From: Cumulibacter manganitolerans
GTDB lineage: Bacteria; Actinomycetota; Actinomycetes; Mycobacteriales; Antricoccaceae
Assembly: GCF_009602465.1 (NCBI RefSeq)
Contig: NZ_WBKP01000027.1
Coordinates: forward strand, 1 to 46,793
Reading direction: 5' to 3'
DNA length: 46,793 nucleotides
The notes below the pieces were generated by a model that was not told the origin of the DNA, did no database searches, and worked only from the letters and a program-made list of their open reading frames with translations. This document shows, one piece after another, positions 1 to 8,776 of this stretch; the first letter of the stretch is position 1; each line of letters opens with the position of its first letter. Made by a program: the position numbers and the translations under genes.

Positions 1-996
1 GCCGTCCTGGACGGCCGGCGGCTGCCGGCGGACGACGCCACCCTCGCCGCGCAGCTGGACTGCCCCGACGGCGCGGTCGTCGCCCGGGTGTCGCCGGAGG
101 GCAAGCTGCGCATCGCGCGGGCGCTGCGCTCGCGCGGCCACGTCGTCGCGATGACCGGCGACGGCGTCAACGACGCCCCCGCCCTGCGCGAGGCGGACGT
201 GGGCGTGGCCATGGGCGCGTCCGGCAGCGACGTCGCCCGCGAGAGCGCGGACCTCGTGCTGCTGGACGACCACTTCGCCACCATCGTCGCCGCCATCGAG
301 CTCGGCCGGGCGACCTTCCAGAACGTGCGCCGCTTCCTGACCTACCACCTGACCGACAACGTCGCCGAGCTGGCGCCGTTCGCCGCCTGGGCGCTGACCG
401 GCGGCGCGTACCCGCTCGCGCTGAGCGTGCTGCAGGTGCTCGCGCTGGACATCGGCACCGACATGCTGCCGGCGCTCGCGCTCGGCGCCGAGCCGCCCCG
501 ACGTACCGTGCTCACCGCCCACCGGGGCCGCGCCCTCGTCGACCGGGCGCTGCTCGCGCGCGCGTTCGCGGTGCTCGGCCCGACCGAGGCGGTGCTGTCG
601 CTGACCGCCTTCACCGCCGTCCTGGTCGCCGGCGGCTGGCGCTGGGGACGCACGCCGGACGCGGCGCTGCTCGCGGCCGCCTCCGGAGCCGCCTTCGCCG
701 GCATCGCGATCGGCCAGATGGTCAACGCGTTCGCCTGCCGCAGCACCACGCTGCCGGTGTGGCGGCTGCGACCGACCGGCAACCCGCTGGTGCTCGCGGC
801 GGTCGGCGCCGAGGTCGTGCTGCTGCTGGCCTTCCTCGGCATCGGGCCGCTCGCCGAGCTCCTGGGCGGCAGCTGGCCGCCGCTGCTCGGCTGGCTGCTG
901 GCCGCCGCCACCGGCCCGGCGGTGGCCCTCGTCGACGGGCTGGTGAAGGGGCTGCGCCCGGTACGCCGGGCACCGGCAAGGCCACCGGCACCATGA
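1..996 (+). CDS. P-type cation-transporting ATPase, C-terminal part (5' end outside window)
   Basis: The reading frame is open from base 1, so the gene begins upstream and only about 331 codons are seen. The visible part holds the end of the catalytic P domain, with the hinge motif GDGVNDAPAL near window residue 51, followed by a membrane domain with several hydrophobic helices. This matches the C-terminal half of P2-type cation pumps, which use ATP to move metal cations across the cytoplasmic membrane. The phosphorylated DKTGT site would lie upstream, so the ion cannot be judged. The stop codon overlaps the start of the next ATPase gene (ATGA at 993-996), which implies translational coupling. 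The family is clear; the substrate is unknown. Confidence 0.9.
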   Translation, partial: AVLDGRRLPADDATLAAQLDCPDGAVVARVSPEGKLRIARALRSRGHVVAMTGDGVNDAPALREADVGVAMGASGSDVARESADLVLLDDHFATIVAAIELGRATFQNVRRFLTYHLTDNVAELAPFAAWALTGGAYPLALSVLQVLALDIGTDMLPALALGAEPPRRTVLTAHRGRALVDRALLARAFAVLGPTEAVLSLTAFTAVLVAGGWRWGRTPDAALLAAASGAAFAGIAIGQMVNAFACRSTTLPVWRLRPTGNPLVLAAVGAEVVLLLAFLGIGPLAELLGGSWPPLLGWLLAAATGPAVALVDGLVKGLRPVRRAPARPPAP

Positions 997-3533
997 CCCG
1001 CCAGACCCACGACGGGCTCAGCACCGCCGAGGCGCGACGACGGCTCGCCGACGTCGGGCCCAACGAGGTGCGCAGCCGGGGGCGCCTCTCGACGACGTCG
1101 AGCGTCCTGAGCCAGCTGCGCGACCCGCTGATCCTGGTGCTGCTGGGCGCCCTGCTGCTCACCCTGCTCACCGGCGAGCTGACCGAGGCGATCGTGATCG
1201 CGCTCGTCGTGGTCGTGAACACGACGGTGGGCGTGGCCCAGGAGATCAAGGCCGACCGGGCCATCACGGCGCTTGCCGCGCTCAGCGCGCCCACGGTGCG
1301 GGTCCGCCGGGACGGCGCCGAGCACGCAGTGCTCTCCACGCAGCTGGTGCCCGGCGACGTCGTGGTGCTCGGCGAGGGCGACATCGTGCCGGCCGACTGC
1401 GCCGTGCTGGACGCCGCTGCCCTGCTGGTCGACGAGGCGGCGCTGACCGGCGAGTCGGTCCCCGTCGGCAAGGCCCCGGCGGGCGCGACGCGCGACGCCG
1501 ACCCGCGGCTGCTGGCCGGCACCGTCGTGGTCAAGGGCCGCTGCGTCGCCCTGGTCGAGGCGACCGGCGGCACCAGCGCCCTCGGGCGGATCGCGGCCCT
1601 GCTGGACACCCGCGCCCAGATGACGCCGCTGCAGCAGCGGCTGGCCCGGCTGGGGCGCGCCCTCGCGCTCGGCGCGGTGGTCAGCTGCCTGCTCGTCCTG
1701 GTACTGGGGCTGGCGCGCGGGCAGGCGCTGGAGGAGATGCTGCTGACCGCGATCGGTCTCGCCGTCGCGGCGGTACCGGAATCGCTGCCCGCGGTCGTCA
1801 CGCTCAGCCTCGCCCAGGGTGCCCGGCGGATGGCGGCCCGGAACGCCGTCGTGCGCCATCTGCCGGCCGTCGAGACCCTCGGGTCGGTCTCCGTGCTGGC
1901 CACCGACAAGACCGGCACGCTGACCGAGGGCGCGATGGCGGTGGAGGCGCTGTGGACGCCGCAGCGGTCGGTGCGGGTCGCGGCCGACGGCGGCTTCGTG
2001 TCCGCGGACGGGCATCGGCTGCGCGACGTCCCGCCGGACCTGCGCGACCTGCTGGCCGCCGGGGCGCTCTGCAACGACGCGCGGCTGGCCGGCACCGGCG
2101 GCCCGGGCGGGGTCGGCGACCCCACCGAGGTCGCCCTGCTCGTCGTCGCCGCGCGCGCCGGCCTCGGGCGGGAGGACCTCGAGACGCGCACCCCACGGCT
2201 CGCCGAGCGCCCCTTCGACAGCGTCGCGCAGTCGATGACCACCGCCCACCAGCGCGGCGGCGACCCCGACGTCCTGGTGGTGACCAAAGGCTCGGTCGAG
2301 GCGCTGCGCGCCCGGGCCGGCGACGACCGGGACGGCCGGTGGGCCGAGGCCGAGCGGCAGGCGGCGCAGCTCGCCGCCCGCGGCCTGCGGGTGCTCGCCC
2401 TGACCTCCGGGACGGCGCCGGCCGACGCCTGGGCAGACGCCGCGCAGCGGCTGCTGGGCCTGGTCGCGATGGCCGACCCGGCCAAGCCCAACGCGCGCAG
2501 CGTCATCATGCAGTGCCGAGCCGCGGGCATCGCGCCGGTGCTGATCACCGGTGACCACCCGGCCACCGCGCGGGCCATCGCCCTGCAGGTCGGCGTCCTG
2601 GACGCCGCCGCCGCCGACGATCCGGACGCCGTCGTCACCGGCGCGCAGCTGCAGGCCGACCCCGCGCTGGACCGCACGGCCGCCCGCGTGTTCGCCCGCG
2701 CCACCCCGGAGCAGAAGCTCGACATCGTCGAGGCGTGGCAGCGCCGCGGCGCGGTCGTGGCGATGACCGGCGACGGCGTGAACGACGGCCCGGCGCTGCA
2801 CCGCGCGCATATCGGCGTCGCGATGGGCGGGCGGGGTACCGAGGTGGCCCGGCAGGCCGCGGACCTGGTGCTCGCCGACGACGAGCTCGCCACGGTGGTG
2901 GCCGCGGTGGAGGAGGGCCGCCGGGTCTACCACAACATCCGCAGCTTCCTGGTCTTCGGGCTCTCCGGGGGCCTGGCGGAGATCCTGGTGATGCTCGCCG
3001 GCCCGTTCGTGGGTCTGCTGACCCCGCTGCTGGCGACGCAGATCCTGTGGGTCAACCTGCTCACCCACGGGCTGACCGGCGTCGCGATGGGCGCCGAGCC
3101 CGCGGAGCCGGACGTGTTGCGCCGGCCACCGCGCCCGCTCGGGCAGAGCGTGCTGGCCGGCGGTCTGTGGCGGCGCGCGACCGCCATGGGGCTGCTGATC
3201 GCCGCGCTGTGCCTCGGGCTCGGGATCTGGGGGCAGGCGACCGGCCGCCCGTGGCAGAGCATGCTGTTCCTGGCCCTCACCTGCCTGCAGCTGGGCACCG
3301 CCCTGGGGTTGCGGCCCCGCCCGTTCAGCTCGCTGAACCCGTGGCTGCCGCTGGCGGTGGCCGGCTCGCTGGCGCTGGCGCTCGCCGGCGTCTACGCGCC
3401 CGCGCTGCAGGACCTGCTGCGCACCGTGCCGCTGCGTCCTGCCGACGCCCTGCTGGCGGCGGGGCTCGGGCTGCTCGCCTGGCCCGCCGTCCGCCTGCTC
3501 GGCGCCGCGACGAAGTGGCGGGGGTCACAATAA
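993..3533 (+). CDS. P2-type (calcium-ATPase-like) cation-transporting P-type ATPase
   Basis: This 846-residue protein has the full P-type plan: an N-terminal cation-ATPase domain, a membrane pair, the actuator loop with LTGES, the M4 motif PESLP, phosphorylation site DKTGT with Asp305, the hinge motif GDGVND near residue 594, and a C-terminal six-helix domain. The layout and PESLP (compare PEGLP of SERCA) place it in the P2 group that pumps Ca2+, Mg2+, Mn2+ or Na+/K+. I chose the ATG at 993 because it gives the usual N-terminus and a 4-base ATGA overlap with the preceding ATPase; a longer open frame upstream is only the shadow of that gene. The exact ion cannot be read from sequence alone. 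Confidence 0.93.
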   Translation: MTRQTHDGLSTAEARRRLADVGPNEVRSRGRLSTTSSVLSQLRDPLILVLLGALLLTLLTGELTEAIVIALVVVVNTTVGVAQEIKADRAITALAALSAPTVRVRRDGAEHAVLSTQLVPGDVVVLGEGDIVPADCAVLDAAALLVDEAALTGESVPVGKAPAGATRDADPRLLAGTVVVKGRCVALVEATGGTSALGRIAALLDTRAQMTPLQQRLARLGRALALGAVVSCLLVLVLGLARGQALEEMLLTAIGLAVAAVPESLPAVVTLSLAQGARRMAARNAVVRHLPAVETLGSVSVLATDKTGTLTEGAMAVEALWTPQRSVRVAADGGFVSADGHRLRDVPPDLRDLLAAGALCNDARLAGTGGPGGVGDPTEVALLVVAARAGLGREDLETRTPRLAERPFDSVAQSMTTAHQRGGDPDVLVVTKGSVEALRARAGDDRDGRWAEAERQAAQLAARGLRVLALTSGTAPADAWADAAQRLLGLVAMADPAKPNARSVIMQCRAAGIAPVLITGDHPATARAIALQVGVLDAAAADDPDAVVTGAQLQADPALDRTAARVFARATPEQKLDIVEAWQRRGAVVAMTGDGVNDGPALHRAHIGVAMGGRGTEVARQAADLVLADDELATVVAAVEEGRRVYHNIRSFLVFGLSGGLAEILVMLAGPFVGLLTPLLATQILWVNLLTHGLTGVAMGAEPAEPDVLRRPPRPLGQSVLAGGLWRRATAMGLLIAALCLGLGIWGQATGRPWQSMLFLALTCLQLGTALGLRPRPFSSLNPWLPLAVAGSLALALAGVYAPALQDLLRTVPLRPADALLAAGLGLLAWPAVRLLGAATKWRGSQ

Positions 3534-3644
3534 TGTAACGAGTGCTCAGTCAATCGCCCGAGGCCGCGCTCAGTCGACATACTCCGATCAGGATTTCGAC
3601 GACCGCCCGGCGGTTCGCGCCGGCCTCGCCACGAAGGAGCACCA

Positions 3645-5225
3645 ATGAAGAGGTCCCTGCGGATGACGTCCGGCATGCTCGCCGTCGGCCTGCTGCTCGC
3701 CGGGTGCGGCGACGCGCCCAACAAGTCGAAGGCGGCGGACGACAGCAAGTACCCGAGCAACATCAAGCTCGCGAAGGACTTCGACGCGAACGGGCACTTC
3801 TCCTGGGCGTACACCGCGTTCGCGTCCAGCTGGGATCCGACCAAGAGCGTCACCGGCGGCGACATCAGCTTCTTCGAGCCGGTCTACGACCGGCTGCTGC
3901 AGGAGGACGACGAGGGCAAGATCGTCTCGATGCTCGCGGAGGAGTTCACGCCGTCCGCCGACAACAAGACGCTGACGCTGAAGCTGAAGAAGGGCCTGTC
4001 GTTCTCCGACGGCACGCCGTTCAACGCCGAGGCGGTCAAGTTCAACCTCGACCGCTCCCGCGCGGCGACCAGCCGGATCTCCGGCGAGGTCTACCAGATC
4101 CAGTCCATCGACGTGGTCGACGAGTACACCGTCAACCTCAACCTCTCCGGCGGCCTGGGCTCGCTGGTCAGCGGTCTCGCCGGCCGCGCCGGCATGATGG
4201 TCTCGCCGGCCGCCGCGCAGGCCGGGCAGCTGGAGTCCAAGCCGGTCGGCGTGGGCCCGTACACCGCCACCGCGATCGACCCCGGCAACAAGGTCGAGTA
4301 CGCCAAGACCCCGAACTACTGGGATCCCGACGCCCAGCACGTCGCCACCCGCACGTACTACTACATGCCCGACGACCAGACGCGCTTCAACGCGCTGCAG
4401 TCCGGCGAGGTCGACGGCGCGGCCATCAACGCCGACATGCTGGACACGGTGTCCGCGGCCCACAAGAACGTCGTCACCGAGCCCAGCACGATCTATATCT
4501 ACTTCATGGTCAACGCGGGCGTGAAGCCGTTCGACGACCCCGAGGTGCGCAAGGCGCTCAACATGGCGATCGACCGCAAGGCGATCTCCCAGGGTCTGTA
4601 CGACGGGTACTGCGTGCCGCAGATCCAGCCGTTCCCCAAGAGCAGCCCCGGCTACAGCAAGAAGATCGGCGACGGGCTCGACATCTTCCCCTATGACCCG
4701 AAGGCCGCCAAGAAGATCCTCGAGAGCAAGGGCGTCACCAAGCTCGACGTGACGACCGCCGCCCCGAACGTCACGATCTACACCAAGTTCGCGGAGGTGC
4801 TGCAGAACCAGCTCGCCCAGGTCGGCATCAACCTCCAGATCCACTCGCTGCCGCCGGTGCCGCAGGTCCAGGAGTTCGCCATCGACAAGGTCACCCCCAC
4901 GTTCTCGTCGGTCTACACCGGCATCAACGACCCCGATGCGATCATGAGCCGCTACCTCGCGCCCAAGGCACTGTTCAACCCCGGCGGCGCGCAGTACCCG
5001 GAGCTCGTCCAGTACGGCGCCGAGGGCGCCGCGCCGCTCGACCCGGCCAAGCGGGCCCCGGCGTACGAGAAGTTCATGGACGCGTGGGTGAAGAGCCCTC
5101 CGCACATGATCCCGGTCTGCATGACCTACCTCGCGGCCGGCTTCCAGGACGGCGTGTCCGGCGTCCGCCAGATGCCCAGCGGACGCACCAACCTGCGCGA
5201 GGTCGCGGTGCCGAAGAAGAAGTAG
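3645..5225 (+). CDS. ABC transporter family-5 substrate-binding lipoprotein
   Basis: The protein has 526 residues. The N-terminus MKRSLRM plus a hydrophobic stretch ends in the lipobox LLAGC with Cys21, so it should be a lipoprotein anchored outside the membrane. The rest resembles family-5 (DppA/OppA/NikA-type) solute-binding proteins, for example the stretch around LKLKKGLSFSDGTPFNAEAV and the segment with DPEVRKALNMAIDR. Such proteins bind peptides, nickel chelates or other solutes for an ABC importer. A strong ribosome-binding site, GAAGGAG, lies 5 bases before the ATG. No permease or ATPase gene of an importer is adjacent on either side, so the transport partner must be elsewhere. The ligand is unknown. 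Confidence 0.9.
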   Translation: MKRSLRMTSGMLAVGLLLAGCGDAPNKSKAADDSKYPSNIKLAKDFDANGHFSWAYTAFASSWDPTKSVTGGDISFFEPVYDRLLQEDDEGKIVSMLAEEFTPSADNKTLTLKLKKGLSFSDGTPFNAEAVKFNLDRSRAATSRISGEVYQIQSIDVVDEYTVNLNLSGGLGSLVSGLAGRAGMMVSPAAAQAGQLESKPVGVGPYTATAIDPGNKVEYAKTPNYWDPDAQHVATRTYYYMPDDQTRFNALQSGEVDGAAINADMLDTVSAAHKNVVTEPSTIYIYFMVNAGVKPFDDPEVRKALNMAIDRKAISQGLYDGYCVPQIQPFPKSSPGYSKKIGDGLDIFPYDPKAAKKILESKGVTKLDVTTAAPNVTIYTKFAEVLQNQLAQVGINLQIHSLPPVPQVQEFAIDKVTPTFSSVYTGINDPDAIMSRYLAPKALFNPGGAQYPELVQYGAEGAAPLDPAKRAPAYEKFMDAWVKSPPHMIPVCMTYLAAGFQDGVSGVRQMPSGRTNLREVAVPKKK

Positions 5226-5256
5226 CCGCCTTGCCCCAGGTCCTAGGATCGAAGGC

Positions 5257-6345
5257 ATGCTGAGCTTTCCGACCACCCGCAGCGACCACGCAGTACCCGA
5301 CGCGCGGCGGGCGGAGATCCTGGCCGCCCCCGGCTTCGGCGTGCACTTCACCGATCACATGGCCGCGGCGACCTGGACGCCCGACGGCGGCTGGCGGGAC
5401 GACGCGGTGCGCGCGCTGGAACCGTTCGTGCTGCACCCCGCCGCCGCCGTGCTGCACTATGCGCAGGAGATCTTCGAGGGCCTGAAGGCCTACCGCCGCG
5501 ACGACGGATCGATCTGGCTGTTCCGGCCGGAGATGAACGCGGCGCGCTTCCAGCGCTCGGCGGCCCGCCTGTGCCTGCCGGCCATGGAGGCCGACGACTT
5601 CCTGCGGGCGGTCGAGGAGCTGGTGCGGGCGGACGCCGCCTGGGTGCCCACCGTGCACACCGAGGAGTCGCTCTACCTGCGCCCGTACATGGTGGCCGTC
5701 GAGCCGTTCCTCGGCGTCCGGCCGGCCCACGAGATCGCCTTCCGGGTGATCGCCTCACCGGCCGAGGCGTACTTCAAGAAGCAGGCCGGCGACGCGCCCG
5801 GCGTGCGGCTGTGGATCAGCGCGCAGTACACGCGGGCGGCGCGCGGCGGTACCGGCGCGGCGAAGTGCGGCGGCAACTACGCCGCGAGCCTGGCCGCCCA
5901 GGTGGAGGCCGCCGAGCACGGCTGCGACCAGGTGCTTTACCTCGATCCGGACGGCTCCTCACTGGAGGAGTCCGGGACGATGAACATCTGCCTGGTGACC
6001 GCGGACGGCGAGCTGATCACTCCGGGGCTGGGCACGATCCTCGAGGGGGTCACCCGCGACAGCGTGCTCGCGCTCGCCGCCGAGCACGGCCTGACGCCGA
6101 TCGAGCGCACCGTCGGGCTGCGCGAGCTGATCGACGGCGCCCGCTCCGGGGCGATCACCGAGGTCTTCGCGTGCGGCACCGCGGCGGTCATCACGCCGAT
6201 CGTGCACTTCGCCAGCGACACCGACTCGGCGGACATCGCCGGCGGGCAGGTCGGCGAGAAGACGATGGCGATGCGCCAGCACCTGCTCGACATCCAGCTC
6301 GGGCGCGCCGCCGACCCGCACGGCTGGTGCCGCCAGGTCTGCTAG
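5257..6345 (+). CDS. ilvE: Branched-chain amino acid aminotransferase
   Basis: This is a fold-type IV PLP enzyme of 362 residues, the normal length for the actinobacterial form. It transfers the amino group between glutamate and the keto acids of valine, leucine and isoleucine. The Schiff-base lysine is Lys203 in GTGAAKCGGNYAAS, and the cofactor-binding segment LEESGTMN follows. The N-terminal stretch EIFEGLKAYR is also typical. It starts 31 bases after the lipoprotein gene. Actinobacterial members also act in methionine regeneration, but nothing here decides that. Identity is secure at the family level. Confidence 0.95.
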   Translation: MLSFPTTRSDHAVPDARRAEILAAPGFGVHFTDHMAAATWTPDGGWRDDAVRALEPFVLHPAAAVLHYAQEIFEGLKAYRRDDGSIWLFRPEMNAARFQRSAARLCLPAMEADDFLRAVEELVRADAAWVPTVHTEESLYLRPYMVAVEPFLGVRPAHEIAFRVIASPAEAYFKKQAGDAPGVRLWISAQYTRAARGGTGAAKCGGNYAASLAAQVEAAEHGCDQVLYLDPDGSSLEESGTMNICLVTADGELITPGLGTILEGVTRDSVLALAAEHGLTPIERTVGLRELIDGARSGAITEVFACGTAAVITPIVHFASDTDSADIAGGQVGEKTMAMRQHLLDIQLGRAADPHGWCRQVC

Positions 6346-6395
6346 CTCGGGGTGGCAGGTTGCGCCGGCGGCCCGTCGGCGGCAGGGTTGGCCGC

Positions 6396-7808
6396 ATGAC
6401 CGACCTCGTTCAGCTGACGGCCACCGAGCTTTCCGCGGCATACGCCTCGGGTGAGCTCTCGCCCGTGGAGGCGACCCGAGCCGTGCTCGAGCGCGCGCAC
6501 GCCGTCGACGACCACATCAACGCGTTCACCACGCTCCTCGACGACGCCGCTCTCGAGCAGGCCGGTCGCGCCGAGCAGCGCTGGCGCGCCGGTGCCCCCT
6601 TGAGCCGCATCGACGGCGTCCCGACGTCCATCAAGGACAACGTGCCGATGGCCGCGCTGCCGTGCCGCAAGGGATCGGCCACCACCGACGCCGGGCCGGC
6701 CCCGGAGAACGGTCCGGCCGTCGACCGTCTACTGGAGGCGGGAGCGGTGCTGTTCGGCCGGACGACGCTGCCGGACAACGCGTGCAAGGGCGTCACCGAC
6801 AGCCCGCTGACCGGCGTCACCCGCAACCCGTGGAACCTCGAGCGCACGCCGGGCGGCTCGAGCGGGGGCGCGGCCGCCGCGCTCGCCGCCTGGGCGGGGC
6901 CGCTCGCGCTCGGCTCGGACGGCGCCGGCTCGATCCGCATCCCGTGCGCGTTCTCCGGCCTGGCCGGCATCAAGCAGACCTACGGGCGCGTTGCGGCGTT
7001 GCCGGGCAGTCCGTTCGAGGGCATGTCGCACCAGGGCCCGATGGCCCGCTGCGTCGCGGACGTCGGCCTGCTGCTGACCGCGATCGCGCACCCCGACCCG
7101 CGCGACGGCACCAGCTGGCCCGGGCCGCCGGTGTACGACCCCACGGCCGACGTCGACGGGCTCGCGGGCGTGCGCATCGCCTTCACGCCGGACTTCGGCC
7201 TGCCGGTGCCGATCGAGCCGGGGGTCGCCCGCAGCGTCGCCGCCGCCGCCGACGTGCTGCGCTCGCTCGGCGCGGACGTCGTCGAGGACTGCCCGGACCT
7301 CTCCGGGGTCGCGGGCGCGCTGTCCGTGCTGTGGCACGGCGGCCTCGCGAAGGTCTACCAGTCGGTGCCGGAGGACCGTCGCGGCCTCTTCGACCCGGCG
7401 CTGGTCGAGATGGCCCGGCGGGGGGAGACGCTGTCCGCCGCGCAGCTGGTGGCGGCGTCCACCTTCAAGGCAGAGCTCGGATCGGCGATGGGCCGCTTCC
7501 ACCAGGGCTACGACCTGCTCGTGGGCCCCACCCTGCCGCTGGTCGCCTTCGAGGCCGGGGTCCTCGCGCCGCCGGCGTACGCCGCCGAGGACTGGATGTC
7601 CTGGAGCCCTTACGTCGCGGCGTTCAACATGACCCAGCAGCCCGCGGCCTCGATCCCCTGCGGACTCAGCGACGGGCTGCCGGTCGGTCTGCAGATCGTC
7701 GGCCGGCGCAACGACGACGCCCTCGTGCTGCGCGCGGCGGCGGCCTTCGAGCGCGCCGCCGGCGGGTTCGCCGAGCTGTCGGAGAATGGGACGCGGCTCG
7801 CCGTCTGA
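6396..7808 (+). CDS. Amidase (amidase signature family)
   Basis: The 470-residue protein carries the amidase signature: Lys80 in SIKDNVP, the glycine/serine loop GGSSGGAAAA, and the nucleophile region GSDGAGSIRIP with Ser179, giving a Ser-cisSer-Lys triad. The family hydrolyses amide bonds and includes GatA of the transamidosome. No gatB or gatC gene is adjacent, so I read it as a stand-alone amidase of unknown substrate. The ATG at 6396 is chosen because it begins the conserved N-terminal helix (LTATELSAAYASGELSPVE); the open frame upstream only shadows ilvE. It lies about 50 bases after ilvE on the same strand. Confidence 0.9.
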   Translation: MTDLVQLTATELSAAYASGELSPVEATRAVLERAHAVDDHINAFTTLLDDAALEQAGRAEQRWRAGAPLSRIDGVPTSIKDNVPMAALPCRKGSATTDAGPAPENGPAVDRLLEAGAVLFGRTTLPDNACKGVTDSPLTGVTRNPWNLERTPGGSSGGAAAALAAWAGPLALGSDGAGSIRIPCAFSGLAGIKQTYGRVAALPGSPFEGMSHQGPMARCVADVGLLLTAIAHPDPRDGTSWPGPPVYDPTADVDGLAGVRIAFTPDFGLPVPIEPGVARSVAAAADVLRSLGADVVEDCPDLSGVAGALSVLWHGGLAKVYQSVPEDRRGLFDPALVEMARRGETLSAAQLVAASTFKAELGSAMGRFHQGYDLLVGPTLPLVAFEAGVLAPPAYAAEDWMSWSPYVAAFNMTQQPAASIPCGLSDGLPVGLQIVGRRNDDALVLRAAAAFERAAGGFAELSENGTRLAV

Positions 7809-7827
7809 GGCGGCCCGGAAGGATCGC

Positions 7828-8110
7828 ATGAAACGCACGGAGCAGGTGTACCTCCGGCCCAGCCGGTACAGCGAGTGGACGTGCTGTTCCACGTCGCGCA
7901 GTCCGAGTTCGGCAGCGCCAGGGGGTGTGCCGCGACTTCGCGCACCTCGTCATCGCCCTGCTGCGGGGGATGTCGGTCCCCGCACGGCTGGCCGCGGTCT
8001 ACGCGCCGGGGCTGGACCCGATGGACTTCCATGCCGTCGCCGAGGCGTTCGTCGACGGCCAGTGGTGGCTGCCCGTCGAGGACCGCACCGCCCTGATCCC
8101 GCTGCTCTGA
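7828..8110 (+). pseudogene. Remnant of a transglutaminase-like protein gene
   Basis: Three frames hold pieces of one protein family. An ATG at 7828 gives a start ending in YLRPSRYSEW. Another frame from about 7875 gives VAQSEFGSA. The frame from 7919 to 8110 then gives QGVCRDFAHL and DFHAVAEAFVDGQWW before a stop. The last piece holds the Cys and His of the transglutaminase-like catalytic triad (GVCRDF and DFHA). Family members have a longer N-terminal section and about 40-60 more residues at the C-terminus; both are missing here. I infer internal deletions and frame changes rather than a working short gene. The piece from 7925 could be translated, but it would lack most of the fold. Confidence 0.7.
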
Positions 8111-8119
8111 CCCGGACCG

Positions 8120-8158
8120 CCGAAGGGCCCGCACCGAGACTCGGTGCGGGCCCTTCGG
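8120..8158. terminator. Bidirectional hairpin terminator
   Basis: A perfect 18-bp inverted repeat (8120-8137 and 8141-8158) closes a 3-base loop. It lies between the transglutaminase remnant and the 3' end of the cold-shock gene on the other strand. There is no clear T-run, as is common for GC-rich actinobacterial terminators. Confidence 0.75.
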
Positions 8159-8180
8159 GCAGATCAGAGGGTGATGCGGG

Positions 8181-8384
8181 TCAGCCGACGATGCGGACCT
8201 GGTCGGCCTGCGGGCCCTTGTCGCTCTGGGTGACCTCGAACTCGACGCGCTGGCCCTCGTCGAGGGCGCGGTAGCCGTCCATGACGATCGCCGAGTGGTG
8301 GACGAAGACGTCCTGGCCGCCGTCGACAGCGATGAAGCCGAAGCCCTTTTCGGCGTTGAACCACTTCACGGTTCCCTGTGCCAC
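8181..8384 (-). CDS. cspA: Cold-shock domain protein (CspA family)
   Basis: A 67-residue cold-shock protein with both nucleic-acid-binding motifs, KGFGFI (RNP1) and VFVHHSAI (RNP2). It is a single OB-fold RNA/ssDNA chaperone of the usual length. The GTG at 8384 (AQGTVKWFN follows) is preferred because AGGAG sits 5 bases before it and homologues begin there; an in-frame start further upstream would add a tail without similarity. The stop lies about 20 bases before a strong hairpin. A long 5' leader is common for such genes, and the intergenic region upstream has room for one. Confidence 0.95.
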   Translation of the reverse strand: MAQGTVKWFNAEKGFGFIAVDGGQDVFVHHSAIVMDGYRALDEGQRVEFEVTQSDKGPQADQVRIVG

Positions 8385-8515
8385 GTGCACTCCTGATGTG
8401 ATGCTGGGTTCAGGCCCCACGGTTGCCGGGCCCGGGTCTTGCTCCCCGCACACACACTGCAGGTGCTGAACGACGACCGGCGCTCACGTTACCGGGAGCG
8501 CGCTGGCCGGTGCGA

Positions 8516-8604
8516 TTGACAACGGGTAACAAAACCACAACGTCATCGGGACCTTCCGGCGAACGACGCCCCGGCTGCCGGGCCCCGATCCGGTGTCGTA
8601 TAAA
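8516..8604 (+). promoter_or_regulatory. AT-rich promoter zone of metY
   Basis: TATAAA at 8599-8604 lies just before the riboswitch and is a plausible -10 element; the matching -35 position is weak. A TTGACA at 8516-8521 further upstream has no good -10 at the usual distance. This is a weak assignment from composition and position only. Confidence 0.35.
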
Positions 8605-8610
8605 TTTGAA

Positions 8611-8694
8611 CCAGGTCACGAGATCCAGCGACAAGCCCCGGCTGGCTGGACGGCAACCCTCCACCTGCGGTGGGGTGCTCCGGGTGAGGACCGG
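8611..8694 (+). ncRNA. SAM-IV-type riboswitch (S-adenosylmethionine sensor)
   Basis: The segment has the conserved actinobacterial SAM-IV layout. The closing helix pairs GGTC (8614-8617) with GACC (8689-8692). Inside are CCAGC...GCTGG, the conserved AAGCCCCGG and GGCAACCCTCC stretches, a CCACC-TGC-GGTGG hairpin and GGGGTGCTCCGGGTGA. SAM-IV aptamers share the SAM-I binding core but have a different periphery, and they precede sulfur-metabolism genes. It lies directly before metY, so SAM would be expected to lower metY expression. I recognised it by memory of the consensus; a covariance-model search would settle SAM-IV against SAM-I. Confidence 0.88.
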
Positions 8695-8751
8695 GCAGGC
8701 GATCAGGTCCGATCGCCTGCAAGCGCGGGTTCTTTCGGCATCGAAGGACCC
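8695..8751 (+). promoter_or_regulatory. Expression platform of the SAM riboswitch (two hairpins)
   Basis: Directly after the aptamer is a perfect 10-bp stem (8695-8704 with 8711-8720, 6-base loop), then a weaker stem (8727-8734 with 8744-8751). The metY ribosome-binding site CGGGAGAG follows. These hairpins could act in termination or in masking translation; neither ends in a T-run, so translational control is as likely as attenuation. Confidence 0.5.
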
Positions 8752-8776
8752 CTGACCTCCACGGGAGAGAACTGTC

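Noticed and set aside
342-3068. Open frame of about 900 codons on the minus strand opposite the P-type ATPases
   Set aside because: Low-complexity Gly/Arg/His/Gln composition and complete overlap with two well-supported pump genes mark it as a shadow.
6396-7808. Glutamyl-tRNA(Gln) amidotransferase subunit A (gatA)
   Set aside because: Same fold and signature, but there is no gatB/gatC nearby and the active-site surroundings do not favour GatA, so it is called a general amidase.
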